Shown here: in pieces, positions 1 to 11,589 of the stretch
How positions within the stretch are numbered: position 1 is the first letter of the stretch
How the letters are laid out: each line of letters begins with the position of its first letter
Origin: Lepidostoma basale
Taxonomy: Eukaryota; Arthropoda; Insecta; Trichoptera; Lepidostomatidae
DNA: 64,000 nucleotides
Assembly: GCA_022606425.2 (NCBI GenBank)
Contig: JAHDVF020001348.1
Span: 1,121,001 to 1,185,000 of the forward strand
Reading direction: 5' to 3'
The notes under the pieces: generated by a model
The model's input: the letters and a program-made list of their open reading frames with translations, nothing else
What the model was told of the DNA's origin: nothing
The model's database searches: none
Translations under genes and position numbers: made by a program

Positions 1-780
1 GGAAAGTAATACCCGTTTATAAATAAATAAAAAATTTGCAGGATTTTTCTAGATATTGAAGATATTTATCTAGATATTGAATATGAACTTTTTATACACC
101 GTGTGAAAGATAACAGGTTGATTACAAAGTACAATCTAAAATCCTGCAAATGATACGATAATTAAAATGTAATTTTATCATATCAGTACACATTAAATTG
201 ATATAATAATAATGATATCTTCTGATAAGAAATATATTTAAACCAATGTCTAAAATACATTAGTTGTTTTATATATATAATATAATAATTAAACAAACGA
301 TGTTTTTATTTTATATTTTTATAACTTCTGCCACATTTATCTTTATTTCGACAGCGACCGGTTTCGCCAGGCTCGCTGGCATCGACAGACTGGTAACAGT
401 CGTTTAATGGTGTGTTATACTTATATTTTCTATATCAGCTATCCCAGCATCATACAATTTTTGACCTTCTATGAAATCTATTTCTAATGATTTATTGAGT
501 ACAAAAGAGTTTTCATAATATGGGCTCTTGACAGGTAGTTAGAGTTTGCAAGTCGGTTATAAGACATAAGTCCGATCCGGACCGATTTAATCGGTACGTC
601 ACAAAAATAGCTTTAACTTCGAAAATATTCAGAATTTTAGAAAATCGTCTTAGGGTAATCGTCTTAAAGGTCTAAAATTTAAAAATATGTAAAAAAAATA
701 TTCTTTAAATTTTCTTCACTAGAATACCCCCTTAATGGAATAATAGCTTTATTATTTCATATTTCTTGTGTTCTTGTGTT
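1..780. other. AT-rich stretch, no gene seen
   Basis: No coding signal. Positions about 343-405 carry a TTTATTTCGACAGCGACCGG motif. A related motif recurs near 30460-30490, so this is probably an interspersed repeat end. Confidence 0.5.
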
Positions 781-782
781 GT

Positions 783-1236
783 ATCTTATGTACGGAAGTA
801 AAGCATAGAACTGGCAAAAGAAAGATGAAAGTAGAATAAATACAGTAGAAATGTGTAGTAAATCTGTATATGATAGAGTGTCATAAAAAGTGAATGCAGT
901 GCGAATGAAAGCGCTATGAACAAAATAATGAAAGGGTCATTAAGATGGTTTGGACACATTGAAGGAATTAAATGAAGATTGAATGGTTTAGAAGGTGTAT
1001 GTAAACGACGTGAACGGAGCTAGAAATATAGGAAGGCCGAGGAAAACGTGGTACGATCAAATCAATCAAATATTAAATGTCGGTCACGTGAGGAGTCGGA
1101 GAAATCGACGTTCGTGCAAGACACGATGTATGAATGTAGAGGAATCGAAAGACTTGTGTCACGGAAGAACAGCGTGGCTGTCATTTTTTTCTGCCTACCC
1201 CTTCGGCGAGACGGCGTGATGGTTAATTAGTTAGTT
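783..1236 (+). pseudogene. LINE tail, family A (RTE-like), degraded
   Basis: This is the reverse-transcriptase C-terminal region of a non-LTR retrotransposon. It shows remnants of the Trp-Phe-Gly-His segment, GRPRKTWYDQINQ near 1033, and the family 3' end 'gcctaccccttcggcgagacggcgtgatggtt' with a short TTAG tail. Frames are broken. The RTE class is inferred from the C-terminal pattern and the 4-nt repeat tail. Confidence 0.75.
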
Positions 1237-1244
1237 ATTACATA

Positions 1245-1600
1245 ATCGTATGAAACTCTATTAGGAACCAAACGTTCTATCTCTTAGACCACCACCCGGT
1301 TTTAATAATGTTAGCAAGGCGATACATGTCACTCCCTTAAAAATATAATAAAAACTAATACAAAGAAGATGTTTTTATCTATCAATTGATCTCATCAATG
1401 AGCGTCATTCATAATAATTATTTTTTACGGTTTTCGAGCGTATTATACGTGAAATTCATTGTTATTGTAATGAGTTTTACGCAGCCTTACGATTTGATCA
1501 AATTTGCATAAGCATCTACAGAAGTTTGGCTGGCGACATCAGATCACCTGTTGATAAAGATTTCGTAATTAATGATTCACGCCGTTGAGGAAGGAGTGCG
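1245..1600. other. No recognisable feature
   Basis: AT-rich sequence without ORF or repeat structure that I could assign. Confidence 0.4.
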
Positions 1601-1739
1601 CTTATGTCAGGCGGGTGTGATTCAGATGCCGTAATACAATTCAGACTATACATATGTTTCTTTCATATGACTCACGTACTATATAGGAAAATTAAAATGA
1701 CACATGTATGTATATTTATATGGCTTATATTATATTATT

Positions 1740-2520
1740 ATCAAAAAATTATTATTGCTGATCGTATATCCGATCTTCAAGAACTCCTAAATAAAATTGA
1801 TATAGCAGGACAGAATCTGGGCTTGAAAATCAACGTTAAGAAGACCAAATGGATGACATTTGGGCGACTTAACTATTCTTCATCCACTCTGCAACTGAAT
1901 GGTGCAAATGTTGTAATGGTCGACCAATTTAAATACCTTGGCAGCATTATCACTAAAATGCTTGACCCGGACATTGAAATAAAAAGCAGAATTGAAGTTG
2001 CACGAGCTGCATTTAATAAAATGCATTCTTTTGCAATGATAATCATAACTTGAAACTCCGACAAAGAATGATTAAATGTTGTATGTGGTCTGTTTTACGT
2101 GTATGGCTGCGAAACCTGGACTCTGAAAGTGAATGTAATGAACCGGTTGGAAGCGTTCGAAATGTGTATATACCGCAGAATGCTCCGTATAGCGTGGACC
2201 GATAGGGTCAGTGATGCAGACGTACTACAGAGAGCCAGAGCCAATAGAGAGCTGTTGTCAAGTGTGAAAATTTGAAAGGTCTCATATATACTCATATCAT
2301 GTGCCAAGGGGAGAAAAATACCACCTCCTTCGACTGATATTAATGGGTAAAGTGGAGGGACGCCGGGGAGTTGGTGAAGGCAGTTGTCCTGGCTGCGGAA
2401 CATCAAAGAGTGGACAGGAATAACAAGAGTTCAGAACCTGTTCCGAATGGCGCAGGATAGAGATGCCTTTGCTATGGTGATCGCCAACGTTGGGGGAACC
2501 TGACACGGTACCGATAGGAG
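1740..2520 (+). pseudogene. LINE reverse-transcriptase fragment, family B
   Basis: An open stretch at about 1740-2053 encodes LGLKINVKKTKWMTF, then DQFKYLGSIIT, which is RT palm/thumb sequence. After a frame break it continues as YGCETWTLK, MNRLEAFEMCIYRRMLRIAW and a Lys/Gly-rich tail. Relatives are 5004-5340 on the - strand and 14265-14475 on the + strand. Confidence 0.78.
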
Positions 2521-2571
2521 AAGAATTATCAAATGTCTTAGAAAAGCGAAACATGTCATTCTCATAAACTA

Positions 2572-3192
2572 CAGTGGAATCTGGATAATTGGCATTCCAA
2601 GGAACCAGGCCTACGATGGTCAATTAACCAGGTTTTTCAATCGTCCAGTTTTTCCTTTATCCAGGTCCAGATTGTGCTTTGGTTTTTTTAACCAGGTTTT
2701 GTAACCGCATAAACAGAAAAGCAATAAAAACAATTCATGGATTGATGCATCAAACAATCAATATAAATTTAATAAAAGTTTCATAAGTAAATTGCAATTG
2801 ATTTATTGTGCCTTGAAAAAATCAGTTATGGGCATGTTTCACACGCTAAAAATGTTGCACAACTCTTCGCGAGATTTACCGGCGTCAAATTCTTGGATTA
2901 GTTTTAGTTTCGAGTTCAAATCAAAGCCGTTATATTTACGTTTGTGAAACATTGCGATCTAAAATGGACGACCTTCGATGAGTACAGAACAAATACTGAG
3001 GAGTTGTCAGTTTACAAGGCAGTGCTCTCCAATTACAGAAGTACTCTCTGGCCAATTACAAAGGTCCTCTCAGTTGCAGTGCTCTCCAATTACAGAGGTT
3101 TAGGGCCAGAATGTCGATTTCGTGCTCCAAGGGGATGGGACCGGAAATCTTCTGCCAATTATAGAGTTTTGCCAATTAGCCAGGTTCTACTG
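2572..3192. mobile_element. Pogo/Tigger-like transposon, internally deleted
   Basis: Terminal inverted repeats are CAGTGGAATCTGGATAATTGGC on the left and its counterpart ending GCCAATTAGCCAGGTTCTACTG on the right. TA occurs on both sides (2570-2571, 3193-3194). On the - strand, 2954 to 2849 encodes a short CENP-B-type helix-turn-helix start (MFHKRKYNGFDL…KLKLIQEF) ending in a stop. The DDE domain is absent, so this is a non-autonomous remnant. Confidence 0.82.
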
Positions 3193-3449
3193 TATGATAT
3201 TTATAGTGAGAGGGCCAAACTTGTTGGAGGTCCTTCCTCTCTGCAACTTCCTTCGTAAAAACAGCGCTATGGCTATTTGATAAGTGTTTTTATTGTTTTT
3301 CCTATCACAATTTAAAAAATAATGCATAATACTATTTATAATATTCGTCATTGCAATTGATTATTTTGCAGAGCGATTCAATGGGTAAGGTCTATGTAGG
3401 TGAGGTTATAGGCGGACGTGTTTAAAGATAGTATTTGCTAATCTACATT

Positions 3450-3745
3450 GGTTTATCTATGCCCTGTGCGTGTGTTCGTGACTGTATGCAGTGACAGCAG
3501 AATACGTGGTATCATACTCGTACATTCTCGCTTGGAAAAAGACTAGCTAAACTAATCAATACCGCGTCTTTTACTGGCGTCTTAGAACTGTGCCCCGAAA
3601 CCCAGGTCGCCCTCAATTTTGATGGAGGGACGACATTAAAGAGACCGACGGCACGACATGGATGCGTGTTGCCCAGGATCGACCGACATGGAAGCAGATG
3701 GAAAAGGCTTACGTCCAAGAGTGGACGGATACAGGCTGATGAAAC
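3450..3745 (+). pseudogene. LINE C-terminal fragment, family C
   Basis: The + strand reads WRDDIKETDGTTWMRVAQDR then WKQMEKAYVQEW and a stop, the common C-terminus of RT proteins. Upstream frames are broken. Related tails occur on the - strand at 33140-33480 and 41880-42185. Confidence 0.7.
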
Positions 3746-3806
3746 CAAAGTACTCGTATTTGTCTTCTAACAACTCTTGAACGTGCTTATTTAGATATTA
3801 TAGATA

Positions 3807-3881
3807 TGATTATTTTCTTCTTCTTTTTCTTCTTCTTATTCTTCTTCTTCTCCTCCTCCTCTTCTTCTTCTTCTTCTTCTG
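3807..3881. repeat. (CTT/TCC)n microsatellite
   Basis: A pyrimidine-only run of TTC and TCC triplets, probably grown from the 3' tail of the adjoining antisense LINE fragment. Confidence 0.9.
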
Positions 3882-4110
3882 ATTGTAGATCTTGCGATCT
3901 GTTTTTGCAGGATATCAACTTTCTTCCTGTTATGAAGACGACCAGCCTTCTCTCCATCTCTTTGGTGGTCTTCCTGGTGGTCGACGGCCCTCTGGAGTCT
4001 CGTGCATCACGATCTTAGGAATTCTTGCTGGATGTGGTCCCTCCAGAATCGTCTTCTTTGCGTACTCCATCTTACTATGTCTTAAATTTTGTAGGATTTG
4101 AGAATTTTTT
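3882..4110 (-). pseudogene. LINE C-terminal fragment, family D
   Basis: Read on the - strand it gives the DIVRW…RRRFWRDH type of RT C-terminus. The same family appears at 5390-5600 (-), 15345-15480 (+) and 44220-44310 (-). Confidence 0.6.
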
Positions 4111-4224
4111 CATTGGGTATCCTATCTCTAAGGGTTCTCCCCACCATATGATTATTTTATTGACATTAATAACATGATGCAGACATTGTGATACATAGAT
4201 ATAATATTTAAAGAAAATAAAAAC

Positions 4225-4612
4225 TCTTAGACGAATGTGTGGAAAGTGTGTGTATGATAGAGTGTCGAAGTGAGTAGAGTGATTGCAGTGCGAATGAACG
4301 TGTATGAACAAAATAATGAAAATATCATTAGGATGGTTTGGACTTATGGAAAGCACGAATGAAGAAATAAGGTAAAAATTATATGTTAACGGTATAAATG
4401 GAACTAGAAATAGAGGAAGAGCGAGGAAAACGCGGTACAATAAATTAAATCAAATATTGAATGTCGGCCACGTGAAGACTCGGAGAAATCGACGTGCATG
4501 AATGACACGATGTATGAATATTGAGGAAGCGAGAAAAGTATGTCAGGTGTGAACTGTGTGGCGGTCCATTATTTCTGCCTACCGTTTCGAGGAAACGGCG
4601 TGATGGTTAGTT
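4225..4612 (+). pseudogene. LINE tail, family A
   Basis: Degraded copy with 'cttagacgaatgtgtgg', 'atttggacttatgg'-like and 'gaggaaaacgcggtac' segments. It ends at 'gtttcgaggaaacggcgtgatggttagtta'. Confidence 0.7.
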
Positions 4613-4614
4613 AT

Positions 4615-5000
4615 ATAATATATCACTAAGTTTTACCATGGAGCGTTTTTACAGAATCCTTGATATTATTAATTCATAAAAATGACGCTTCACAAATCAT
4701 CCAATTTATATTATCATTATAGATACTTTCTATACATGTTTTATTGTACAGATCAATTGCAAACTCGGGAATATGTTTTTTTATGGCTCTAGCCTTATTT
4801 TAAAAAAATGAGTCCGTTATTAAATTTCACAGGCCGCCACTGACTGCGTTATAGCTAGACAGATAAGGGCAGTAGACAAATACGCACAAGTATGTGTACT
4901 CAAATTCAAGGTGCGGGTGTCTATGAACCTAACCAAATATTATTATATACTTATTAAAACTTGTCAATACTAGAAGTCAAGCCTAAATTAATGCGTTCGT
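4615..5000. other. No recognisable feature
   Basis: AT-rich, no supported gene or repeat. Confidence 0.4.
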
Positions 5001-5003
5001 TAA

Positions 5004-5340
5004 TTATTTAACGTCTCCTGGAGCGATATCGAATAAAGACACACGATGTCTAAAGCAGAGGTTCCCAAACTTTTTTGGGCGTTCCTCAATTTCCCCCTCC
5101 AATATCAGTTGGAGAAGGTGGTACATTTCCCCACGCAGTACATGACCCAGATGTGAAATCTTCCGAAACTTGATAGTTGACAACAGCTCTCTGTCAGTTC
5201 TAGCTCGCCTCAGGACTTCGGTATAGGTAACCATGTCTGTCCAGGGTATTCTGAGCATTCGGCGATAGATCCACATTTTAAATGCTTCCAGTCTGTTCAT
5301 TAAGTTTACTTTTTAGGTCCACATTTCACATCCATACAAT
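5004..5340 (-). pseudogene. LINE fragment, family B, antisense
   Basis: The - strand encodes MNRLEAFKMWIYRRMLRIPW, then a KISHLGHVLRGE segment equivalent to the W/LGHV motif of RT C-termini. It is the same family as 1740-2520. Confidence 0.75.
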
Positions 5341-5389
5341 AAAACAGACAACACATAGCATTTTATCATTCTCTGGCGGATTTACAATC

Positions 5390-5745
5390 TTCTTCTTCTT
5401 CTTAATTTAGGTCGTATGACCTGTTTGTGACGGTGGGCTGTCCTGGGATGATGATGTTCAGCCATCTCTCCATCTCTTCGGCGGGCTTCCTGGTAATCTC
5501 TTGCTGCTTGGGTTTTCATCTTTAACGATTTTTGCAATTCTAGTATTCTTGTGGTCTCTCCAAAAGCGCCTTCTGCTTCTTTCCCACCTCACTATGTCCT
5601 CAACAACACAGACAGACCTTATCGATACCAATAGAACTAAGAACCTTCTTAGAGTAGCAGAAATGCGAACCCTACGCTCCATCGCAGGCAAAACCCTCAG
5701 AGATCGGATCAGAAATGAAACGATAAGGTCTGTCTGTGTTGGATT
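5390..5745. pseudogene. Two LINE fragments joined head to head
   Basis: 5390-5600 reads as an RT C-terminus on the - strand (RRRFWRDHKNTRIAKI…PPKRWRDG). From about 5605 the + strand reads NLLRVAEMRTLRSIAGKTLRDRIRNE, an upstream part of a similar protein. The two halves are in opposite orientation, so this is an inverted or truncated insertion. Confidence 0.65.
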
Positions 5746-5884
5746 TACAATGTGACTATTTATTTATTTCTTGAATAATGATTTTAAACTCCGTACAAGT
5801 CATTAATATGAACGGAAATACTAAATAATTATTGTGAATTTTATGTGAATGACATTTATCGTCTGTCTAAGGCATTATCAAATG

Positions 5885-6374
5885 TTTTATAACGAATATC
5901 CCTTATGTATGCAAGCGAAGCATGGAACTGGCAAAAGAAGGATGAAAGTAGAATAAATGCAGTAGAAATGAGATGTCTTAGACGAATGTGTGGATACCCT
6001 GTGTATGATAGTGTCGAATGAAAATATAAAAAGTGAATGCGGTGCGAATGATGGTGTTATGAACAACATAATGAAAGGATCATTAATATGGTTTGGACAT
6101 ATGGAAAGAATGAATGAAGAAAGAATGGTAAAAAAATTATATGTTAACAATGTAAATGGAACCAGTAATAGAGAAAGACCGAGGAAAACGTGGCACGTCA
6201 AATACATCAAATATTGAATGCCATGTGAGTAGTCAGAGAAATCGACGCGCGTGGATGACACGATATATGAATGTTGAGTAAGCGAGAGAAATATGTCAGG
6301 AATGAAAAGTGTGGCAGTCCATTATTTCTGCCTACCCCTTCGGGAGACGACGTGATGGTTAGTTAGTTAGTTTT
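5885..6374 (+). pseudogene. LINE tail, family A
   Basis: It reads [24 protein letters not shown] sequence, then [20 protein letters not shown] and RERPRKTWH, and ends 'cttcgggagacgacgtgatggttagttagtta'. Several stops and frame breaks. Confidence 0.8.
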
Positions 6375-6760
6375 TTTATAACGAAGGCCAAAAATCGTGT
6401 AAATATCGGCTTATTTTCGATCAGACTATTGTTCGTACAATAATGTTAGAGTTGGGGTATTTTCCACCTTCCCACAATTTCCTGTTTGGTCAATATATCT
6501 ACATTTTTAATGTGACTTCAGATAACAAATCCAACCGGCTTACATTTTTACACAATGGCTCTAAGCGATGATGTTGCTTCCTTATTGAGAATTAACTTTA
6601 TATTTACACAATAAAAAATAAATAAAGAAATTATTCTGTATTCCGAAATGGATTCTTATAAATAATTAACATTAAAAAGTGAAAAGATTAAAAGTCCGGA
6701 TCGTCCATGTCAACATGTGCAACATCGAAAAAAACATTATGTGTTATTACATTATGTGCT
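6375..6760. other. No recognisable feature
   Basis: AT-rich, no ORF or repeat assigned. Confidence 0.4.
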
Positions 6761-6764
6761 AAAT

Positions 6765-7086
6765 AAAAAAAACGGTGGATTCGTGGAACATAAATTAAAT
6801 AGACAATATTTGCATCATCTAAAAATAACATTTTGTGTTTAATTATTTTTATTTTGTTATTTTATATCATTGTATTTTATATTATTAGTTTTAGATTTAT
6901 TTTGTGGGTGTTGGACGATCGAAGTGTGCGCGGGAGATGCCTATTTGTGGCGATGAGGTTCGCAACCCATCACACCACGTCTCCCGCGGAGCGAAAAGAG
7001 AAGGATGAAGTAGCGCATCAGTAAAAGTGTGACAGTCCATTCTTTCTGCCTACCCTTTCGGGGAGACGGCGTGGTGGTTAGTTAAT
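6765..7086 (+). mobile_element. SINE-like element with hairpin head and LINE-A tail, copy 1
   Basis: A 320-bp unit starting at an A-run and 'acggtggattcgtgg'. It contains a strong hairpin at 6930-6987 (outer stem GCGGGAGA/TCTCCCGC, inner GATGAGGTT/AACCCATC). It ends in the family-A LINE 3' sequence 'gtccattctttctgcctaccctttcggggagacgg…ggttagtt'. Other copies are 10787-11062 and 18839-19015. A LINE-derived 3' end on an unrelated head is typical of a parasitised non-autonomous retroelement. Confidence 0.75.
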
Positions 7087-7261
7087 TTTAATTAACATTA
7101 ACCTTTTTCATGCTTTTCCAAATATATTATTGTGAAAGATTATAGTCTTAATTCATATGGATTTCAGTAATAACTACTGAGAGAAACGTTCGAGGCTTGC
7201 ACACTGAATTTAGAATTCAATTCTTGTGAAAATTTGAGAAAAGTGAAAAGTGAAAGTGTGA

Positions 7262-7672
7262 AAAGAGATGAGGTCCCTAAGACGTATGTACGGGAGAACG
7301 ATATACGACAGAATCTCAAATGCTGATATAAGAAAGATGTAGAGCGGAAGAAGGTATTACGAACTAAACTATGAAAAGATCTCTGCGTTGGTTCGGACAT
7401 ATGGAGCGCATGGATGGAGAAATAATGGTTAAGAAAGTATACGTTAATGATGTAAATGGAGTACGGAGTCGAGGCAGTCCAAGGAAAACATGGCATGACT
7501 AAATTAATCAAATTTTAAAAGGTTGATCATGTTAGAAGTCGGAAGAATCGACTTGCGTGTATGACTCGCTGTATGAATGCGGAGGAAACTAGAGAGGAAT
7601 GCCAGGATAGAGTAGTGTGGCGGTCCATTCTCTCTGCCTACCCCTGCGGGGAAACGGCGTGATGGTTTGTTT
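7262..7672 (+). pseudogene. LINE tail, family A2 (GTTT tail)
   Basis: Related to family A but distinct: 'ctacccctgcggggaaacggcgtgatggtttgtttgtttt'. It reads RRMYGRTIYDRIS-type and [20 protein letters not shown] with frame breaks. Relatives are 32262-32690 and 36000-36165. Confidence 0.72.
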
Positions 7673-7674
7673 GT

Positions 7675-8240
7675 TTTGTGAAAATTTAGAAGCCTTGATA
7701 CTGTCAATTAATACAGGAATCAATTATTGTTAAAATTTAGAAGCCTTACTGTCAGTTAATACCGGAAACAATTTCTTTGAAAATTTAGAAGCCTTACTGT
7801 CAATTAATACAGGAATCAATTCCTGTGAAAACTTATAAGCCTAAATACTGTCAATTAATACAGGAATCAATTCTTGTGAAAATTTAGAAGCCTTAATACT
7901 GTCAATAAATACAGGAATCAATTCTTGTAAAAAAAATTAGAACCCTTACTGTCAATTAATACAGGAATCAATTCGTTTGAAAATTTAAAAGTCTTACAGT
8001 CAATTAATACAGGAATCAATCCTTGTGAAAATTTAGAAGCCTTAATACTGTAAATACAGGAATCAATTCTTGTGAAAATTTAAAGGCCTTAATACTAACA
8101 ATACAGGAATTAATTCTTGTGAAAATTTAGAAGCTTTAATAAAGTAAATTAATACTGGAATCAATTCTTGTGAAAATTTAGAAGACTTCATAATGCTGTT
8201 AATGAATGGAAAAACTGTTTTTGTGAAAATTTAGAGGCTT
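7675..8240. repeat. 51-bp minisatellite, about 11 units
   Basis: The unit is near 'gaaaatttagaagccttaat' plus 'actgtcaattaatacagg' plus 'aatcaattcttgt'. Several units lack the 'aatact' part, giving 44- to 51-bp periods. It starts directly after the GTTT tail of the preceding LINE fragment. Confidence 0.88.
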
Positions 8241-8640
8241 TCAGAAATAAAATTTTGTGAAAAAATAAAGGCCAGTCGAAGCTAAAAATCGAGAGGAATA
8301 AAACTAAATACATATTATTATAGTAATTATTTTTTGTTAATGCGTTCTTAATTTCAAGGCCTTCAATCAATTCGGGTGAAATATTTAACTCTCAGGAATC
8401 TGGCCGCATGATCAATGTATGTGACACTTAATAAGTTGATTCAATTCATTGGGTTTAATTACTAAGTGTCATGAGTCGTTTCACCAATCAGGCGAATGAT
8501 TGAAAAGAGGAATGTCTTAATATTTCACAACGGGAATAAAAATTGGCTTGATTTTGTGAAAATAAGGATCACAGACACAAATTGGACAGGACATGTGGCG
8601 AGACAGGATGAGGTCAGGTGGTCACCTTGAATTTATAATT

Positions 8641-8862
8641 ATTATTTTGTTGATTCGCTCTTTATATCATTGCAGCGTGAGCCAAATCAATGTAAAGGGA
8701 ATAGCTAATATATAGATTATCTTGACATGTGATAGGTAGCTACCATAATCTATCGCCATTTTATTGTCACGTGAATTCTTCACCAGATCAAAGACATCGT
8801 GGATTTTTTGTCATCACCGGGAATCGAACCCGGGAACTTCGGTGTGGCCGTCATAGCTGTTG
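8641..8862 (-). mobile_element. tRNA-derived SINE, antisense copy
   Basis: The - strand contains the B box as GGGTTCGATTCCCGG (8817-8834 region) and a tail passing 'gaattcacgtgacaataaaatggcgatag' and 'acatgtcacgag'-like sequence. Same family as 23372-23615, 24627-24875 and 47353-47585. The head is diverged. Confidence 0.8.
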
Positions 8863-8869
8863 TCACTAG

Positions 8870-9015
8870 ACGTATGTGTGGTAAAACTATGTATGACAGA
8901 AACTCAAACGGTTATATCAAGAAGAAATGTAGAGTAGATTTTGTTTTTGTTGAATCGCTATCATATTGATTCTCGTGAGCTAAGTCGGTAGCTAATCTAT
9001 CGCTATATCTCCAAA
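8870..9015. repeat. LINE-A scrap followed by SINE scrap
   Basis: 8870-8935 resembles the 'cgtatgtgtggtaaaactatgtatgacag' part of a family-A2 LINE (+). 8936-9015 matches the 3' part of the SINE family on the - strand. Confidence 0.5.
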
Positions 9016-9035
9016 ATATCTCTAACAAGACCAAG

Positions 9036-9470
9036 ATGAGACTGGTTCAGACCCTTGTTTTCTCCATATCCCCTAATTTTTGTGAGTCTTGGACTATACG
9101 AACATCGGATAGGTCCAAAATTGATGCTTTCGAGATGTGGTGCTGGCAACGAATGCTGCGTATAACCTGGACGGCAAGAAGAACAAACCAGTCAATCATT
9201 GACCAGCTGGGTATCAATGCAAGACTCTCCCGGATGTGCGTCTGATGAGTGCTGAAATATTTTGGACACAGCCCGGAGAGTTCAGGACAACCTTGAAAAA
9301 TGTATCATCATGGGCAAAGTGGAGGGAAGGCGACCACAGAGACGACCACCGAGCCGCTGGTCCGATCAAATCAGGGATCTGACTGGTCTCTCATTAGCTG
9401 CAGCCTGGAGACTGACGGATGACAGGAGCGCATGGCGTGTCATGGTTACATGATGGACACGAGAAATACA
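9036..9470 (+). pseudogene. LINE C-terminal fragment, family E
   Basis: It encodes ESWTIRTSDRSKIDAFEMWC then WQRMLRITWTARRTN, a FGH motif, and [21 protein letters not shown] related copy is at 21870-22130 (+). One frame break near 9240. Confidence 0.8.
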
Positions 9471-9479
9471 ACTGTAAGA

Positions 9480-9830
9480 TTTAATATGGAGTTTTATATC
9501 ATTATTCAAGAAACAAAAAAAAACCGATTGAGTTATTCATTACTGATTGACGTTTTGTTAAGTCTGCTATGTGATAAAATAATTTAGAGTCGAATTATAT
9601 TAATGGTTTATTGTGTTCTGGTTATAAGGCGAGACAGCTTGACTAGTGCACAACCTTCACCGCATTTCGCGGTGTGATTCAGACGATGTCACGACCGCTG
9701 GCGTGGCGTCATCTGCTTTGCATTTTCGAAACAGCCTCTTTCTATTGTTATAAATTATTATTTTCATCACAGACGCGGTCTGCACGCCGTGTCAGAGGTA
9801 GCCAGAAAGGATATAACGCATCGTAACAAT
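9480..9830. other. No gene; repeat scraps
   Basis: 'gttttatatcattattcaagaaac' at about 9489 recurs at about 17914 and 46175. The remainder is unassigned. Confidence 0.4.
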
Positions 9831-9835
9831 TGTAA

Positions 9836-9878
9836 AATAAATATTTTTGTGAATGTATACTTATACTTGTATACGAAA
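9836..9878. repeat. 42-bp repeat, copy 1
   Basis: A unit 'aaatatttttgtgaatg' plus 'tatacttatacttgtatacg' plus 'aaatt' that recurs at about 10134-10175 and 11817-11862, always beside members of the same MITE family. Confidence 0.8.
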
Positions 9879-9903
9879 TTCTGGATTTTCACCAAAGGGT
9901 GGT

Positions 9904-10595
9904 CAATTCAAATTTTAATTGTATCTCAATAGAGACGAAGACGCAAACTGAATATGGATGATCAAGGTGTTTACAGGACTTATGACCTGTCATTGGTTGG
10001 GTTAAGCGCACGCTTTATGTAATTACAACACCCCCATTCCACCTTTGTTATGATCATTTACAACGCATTGTTTGAGAAGTCGCCAGGAGTATTATTCCAT
10101 TCTAATTGCCAAATAGTTGACCAGAATAATTACAAATATTTTTGTGAATGTATACTTATACTTGTATACGAAATTAATAATATTAATAAGGAATAATACT
10201 CCTGGCGACTTCTAAAACAATGCGTTTATGGGCTACAGCCTTCGCATTGTGTTAATAAGGTAGTTTGCTAAATGCTGAAAATCATTCTCCATAGATGGCG
10301 TTAGTGGGTCGGTTGTATAAGTTAATCTTGAATGTATTCACAAGTGCAACCAAATCTACATAGATGGATAATTGAAACTGACACGTGAAGATAGGTATGG
10401 ATTTTGAAGTATATATACATCTTCCAAAAATTTGTCATGCATGATCATAACAAAGGTGGAATGGGGAATGTTGTAATTACATAAAGCGTGCGCTTAACCC
10501 AACCAATGACAGGTCATAAGTCCTGTAAACACCTTGATCATCCATATTCAGTTTGCGTCTTCGTCTCTATTGAGATACAATTAAAATTTGAATTG
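9904..10595. mobile_element. Fold-back MITE, family F, copy 1
   Basis: Perfect 25-bp terminal inverted repeats (CAATTCAAATTTTAATTGTA at the left, its complement at 10571-10595). The arms extend inwards for about 155 bp (to about 10058 and from about 10437), nearly identical. A second inner inverted pair around 'gaagtcgccaggagtattatt' lies at 10078-10100 and 10190-10213. No ORF. Relatives are 11884-12252 and about 58100-58446. Confidence 0.82.
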
Positions 10596-10680
10596 TAAAA
10601 TATCTTCATTACTTAAATAGGCACAAGAATCAAAGAACATACATATATGGCAGTGCAAAATGCTATTCTTGTCCCGCCCC

Positions 10681-10780
10681 TGATGCATGGAAGTGAAGCA
10701 TGTAACTGGCAAAAGAAGGATGAAAGTAGAATAAATGCAGTAGAAATGAGATATCTTAGACGAATGTGTTATAAATATGT
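10681..10780 (+). pseudogene. LINE-A fragment cut by the next insertion
   Basis: 'gcatggaagtgaagcatgtaactggcaaaag' through 'cttagacgaatgtgt' then stops abruptly at the A-run that begins the SINE-like element. Confidence 0.65.
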
Positions 10781-10786
10781 AATTAA

Positions 10787-11062
10787 AAAAACGGTGGATT
10801 CGTGGAACATAAATTAAATAGACAATATATGCACCATCTAAAAAAAAAAAAAAATTATTTTGTTATTGTATTTTATATCATTGTATTATTTGTTTTAGAT
10901 TTATTTTGTGAGTGTTGGACGATCGAAGTGTGCGCGGGAGATACCTATTGGTGGCGATGAGGTTCGCAACCCATCACACCGCGTCTCCCGCGGAGCGAAA
11001 AGAGAAGGATGGAGTGCCGTATCAGTAAAAGTGCGACAGTCCATTCTTTCTGCCTACCCTTT
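10787..11062 (+). mobile_element. SINE-like element with hairpin head and LINE-A tail, copy 2
   Basis: Same start ('acggtggattcgtggaacat') and the same hairpin (10934-10991) as copy 1. The 3' LINE-derived part ends early in 'tctgcctaccctttctgcctacccc', so its tail is truncated or duplicated. Confidence 0.75.
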
Positions 11063-11089
11063 CTGCCTACCCCATACATAGATACGTAA

Positions 11090-11540
11090 TCCAAATGGAA
11101 GTGCACAATGGTGTTTTTGTAACGACCCTTATTTATGGAAGCGAAGCATGGAATTGGCAAAAAAGGATGAAAGTAGAATAAATACAGTAGAAATGAGATC
11201 TCTTAGACGAATATGTGAATATTCTCTGTGTATGATAGTGTCGAATGAAAATATAAGAAATGAATGCGGTGCGAATGATGTGTTATGAACAAAATAATGA
11301 AAGGATCATTAAGATGATTTGGACACATGGAAAGAATGAATGAAGAAAGAATGGTAAAATAGTATATCTTAACGATGTAAATGGAACTAGAAATATAGGA
11401 AGACCGAGAACCGTCTGCCATGTGAGGAGTCGGAGAAATCGACGCGCATGAAAGAGAAATATGTCAGGAACGAAAAGTGTGGCAGTCCATTCTTTCTGCC
11501 TGTCCCTTCGGGGAGATGGCGTGATGGTTAGTTAGCTAGT
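11090..11540 (+). pseudogene. LINE tail, family A
   Basis: 'gtgcacaatggtgtttttgtaacgacccttatttatggaagcg' through the 3' end 'cccttcggggagatggcgtgatggttagttag'. The reading frame is broken by many small changes. Confidence 0.75.
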
Positions 11541-11589
11541 TTGTTTTTTTTTATATCAAAAAAACTTGGAAATGACCAAAATGTTGCCA

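Noticed and set aside
7675..8240. CRISPR-like array
   Set aside because: The units are contiguous 44-51 bp repeats without unique spacers, in a eukaryotic setting.
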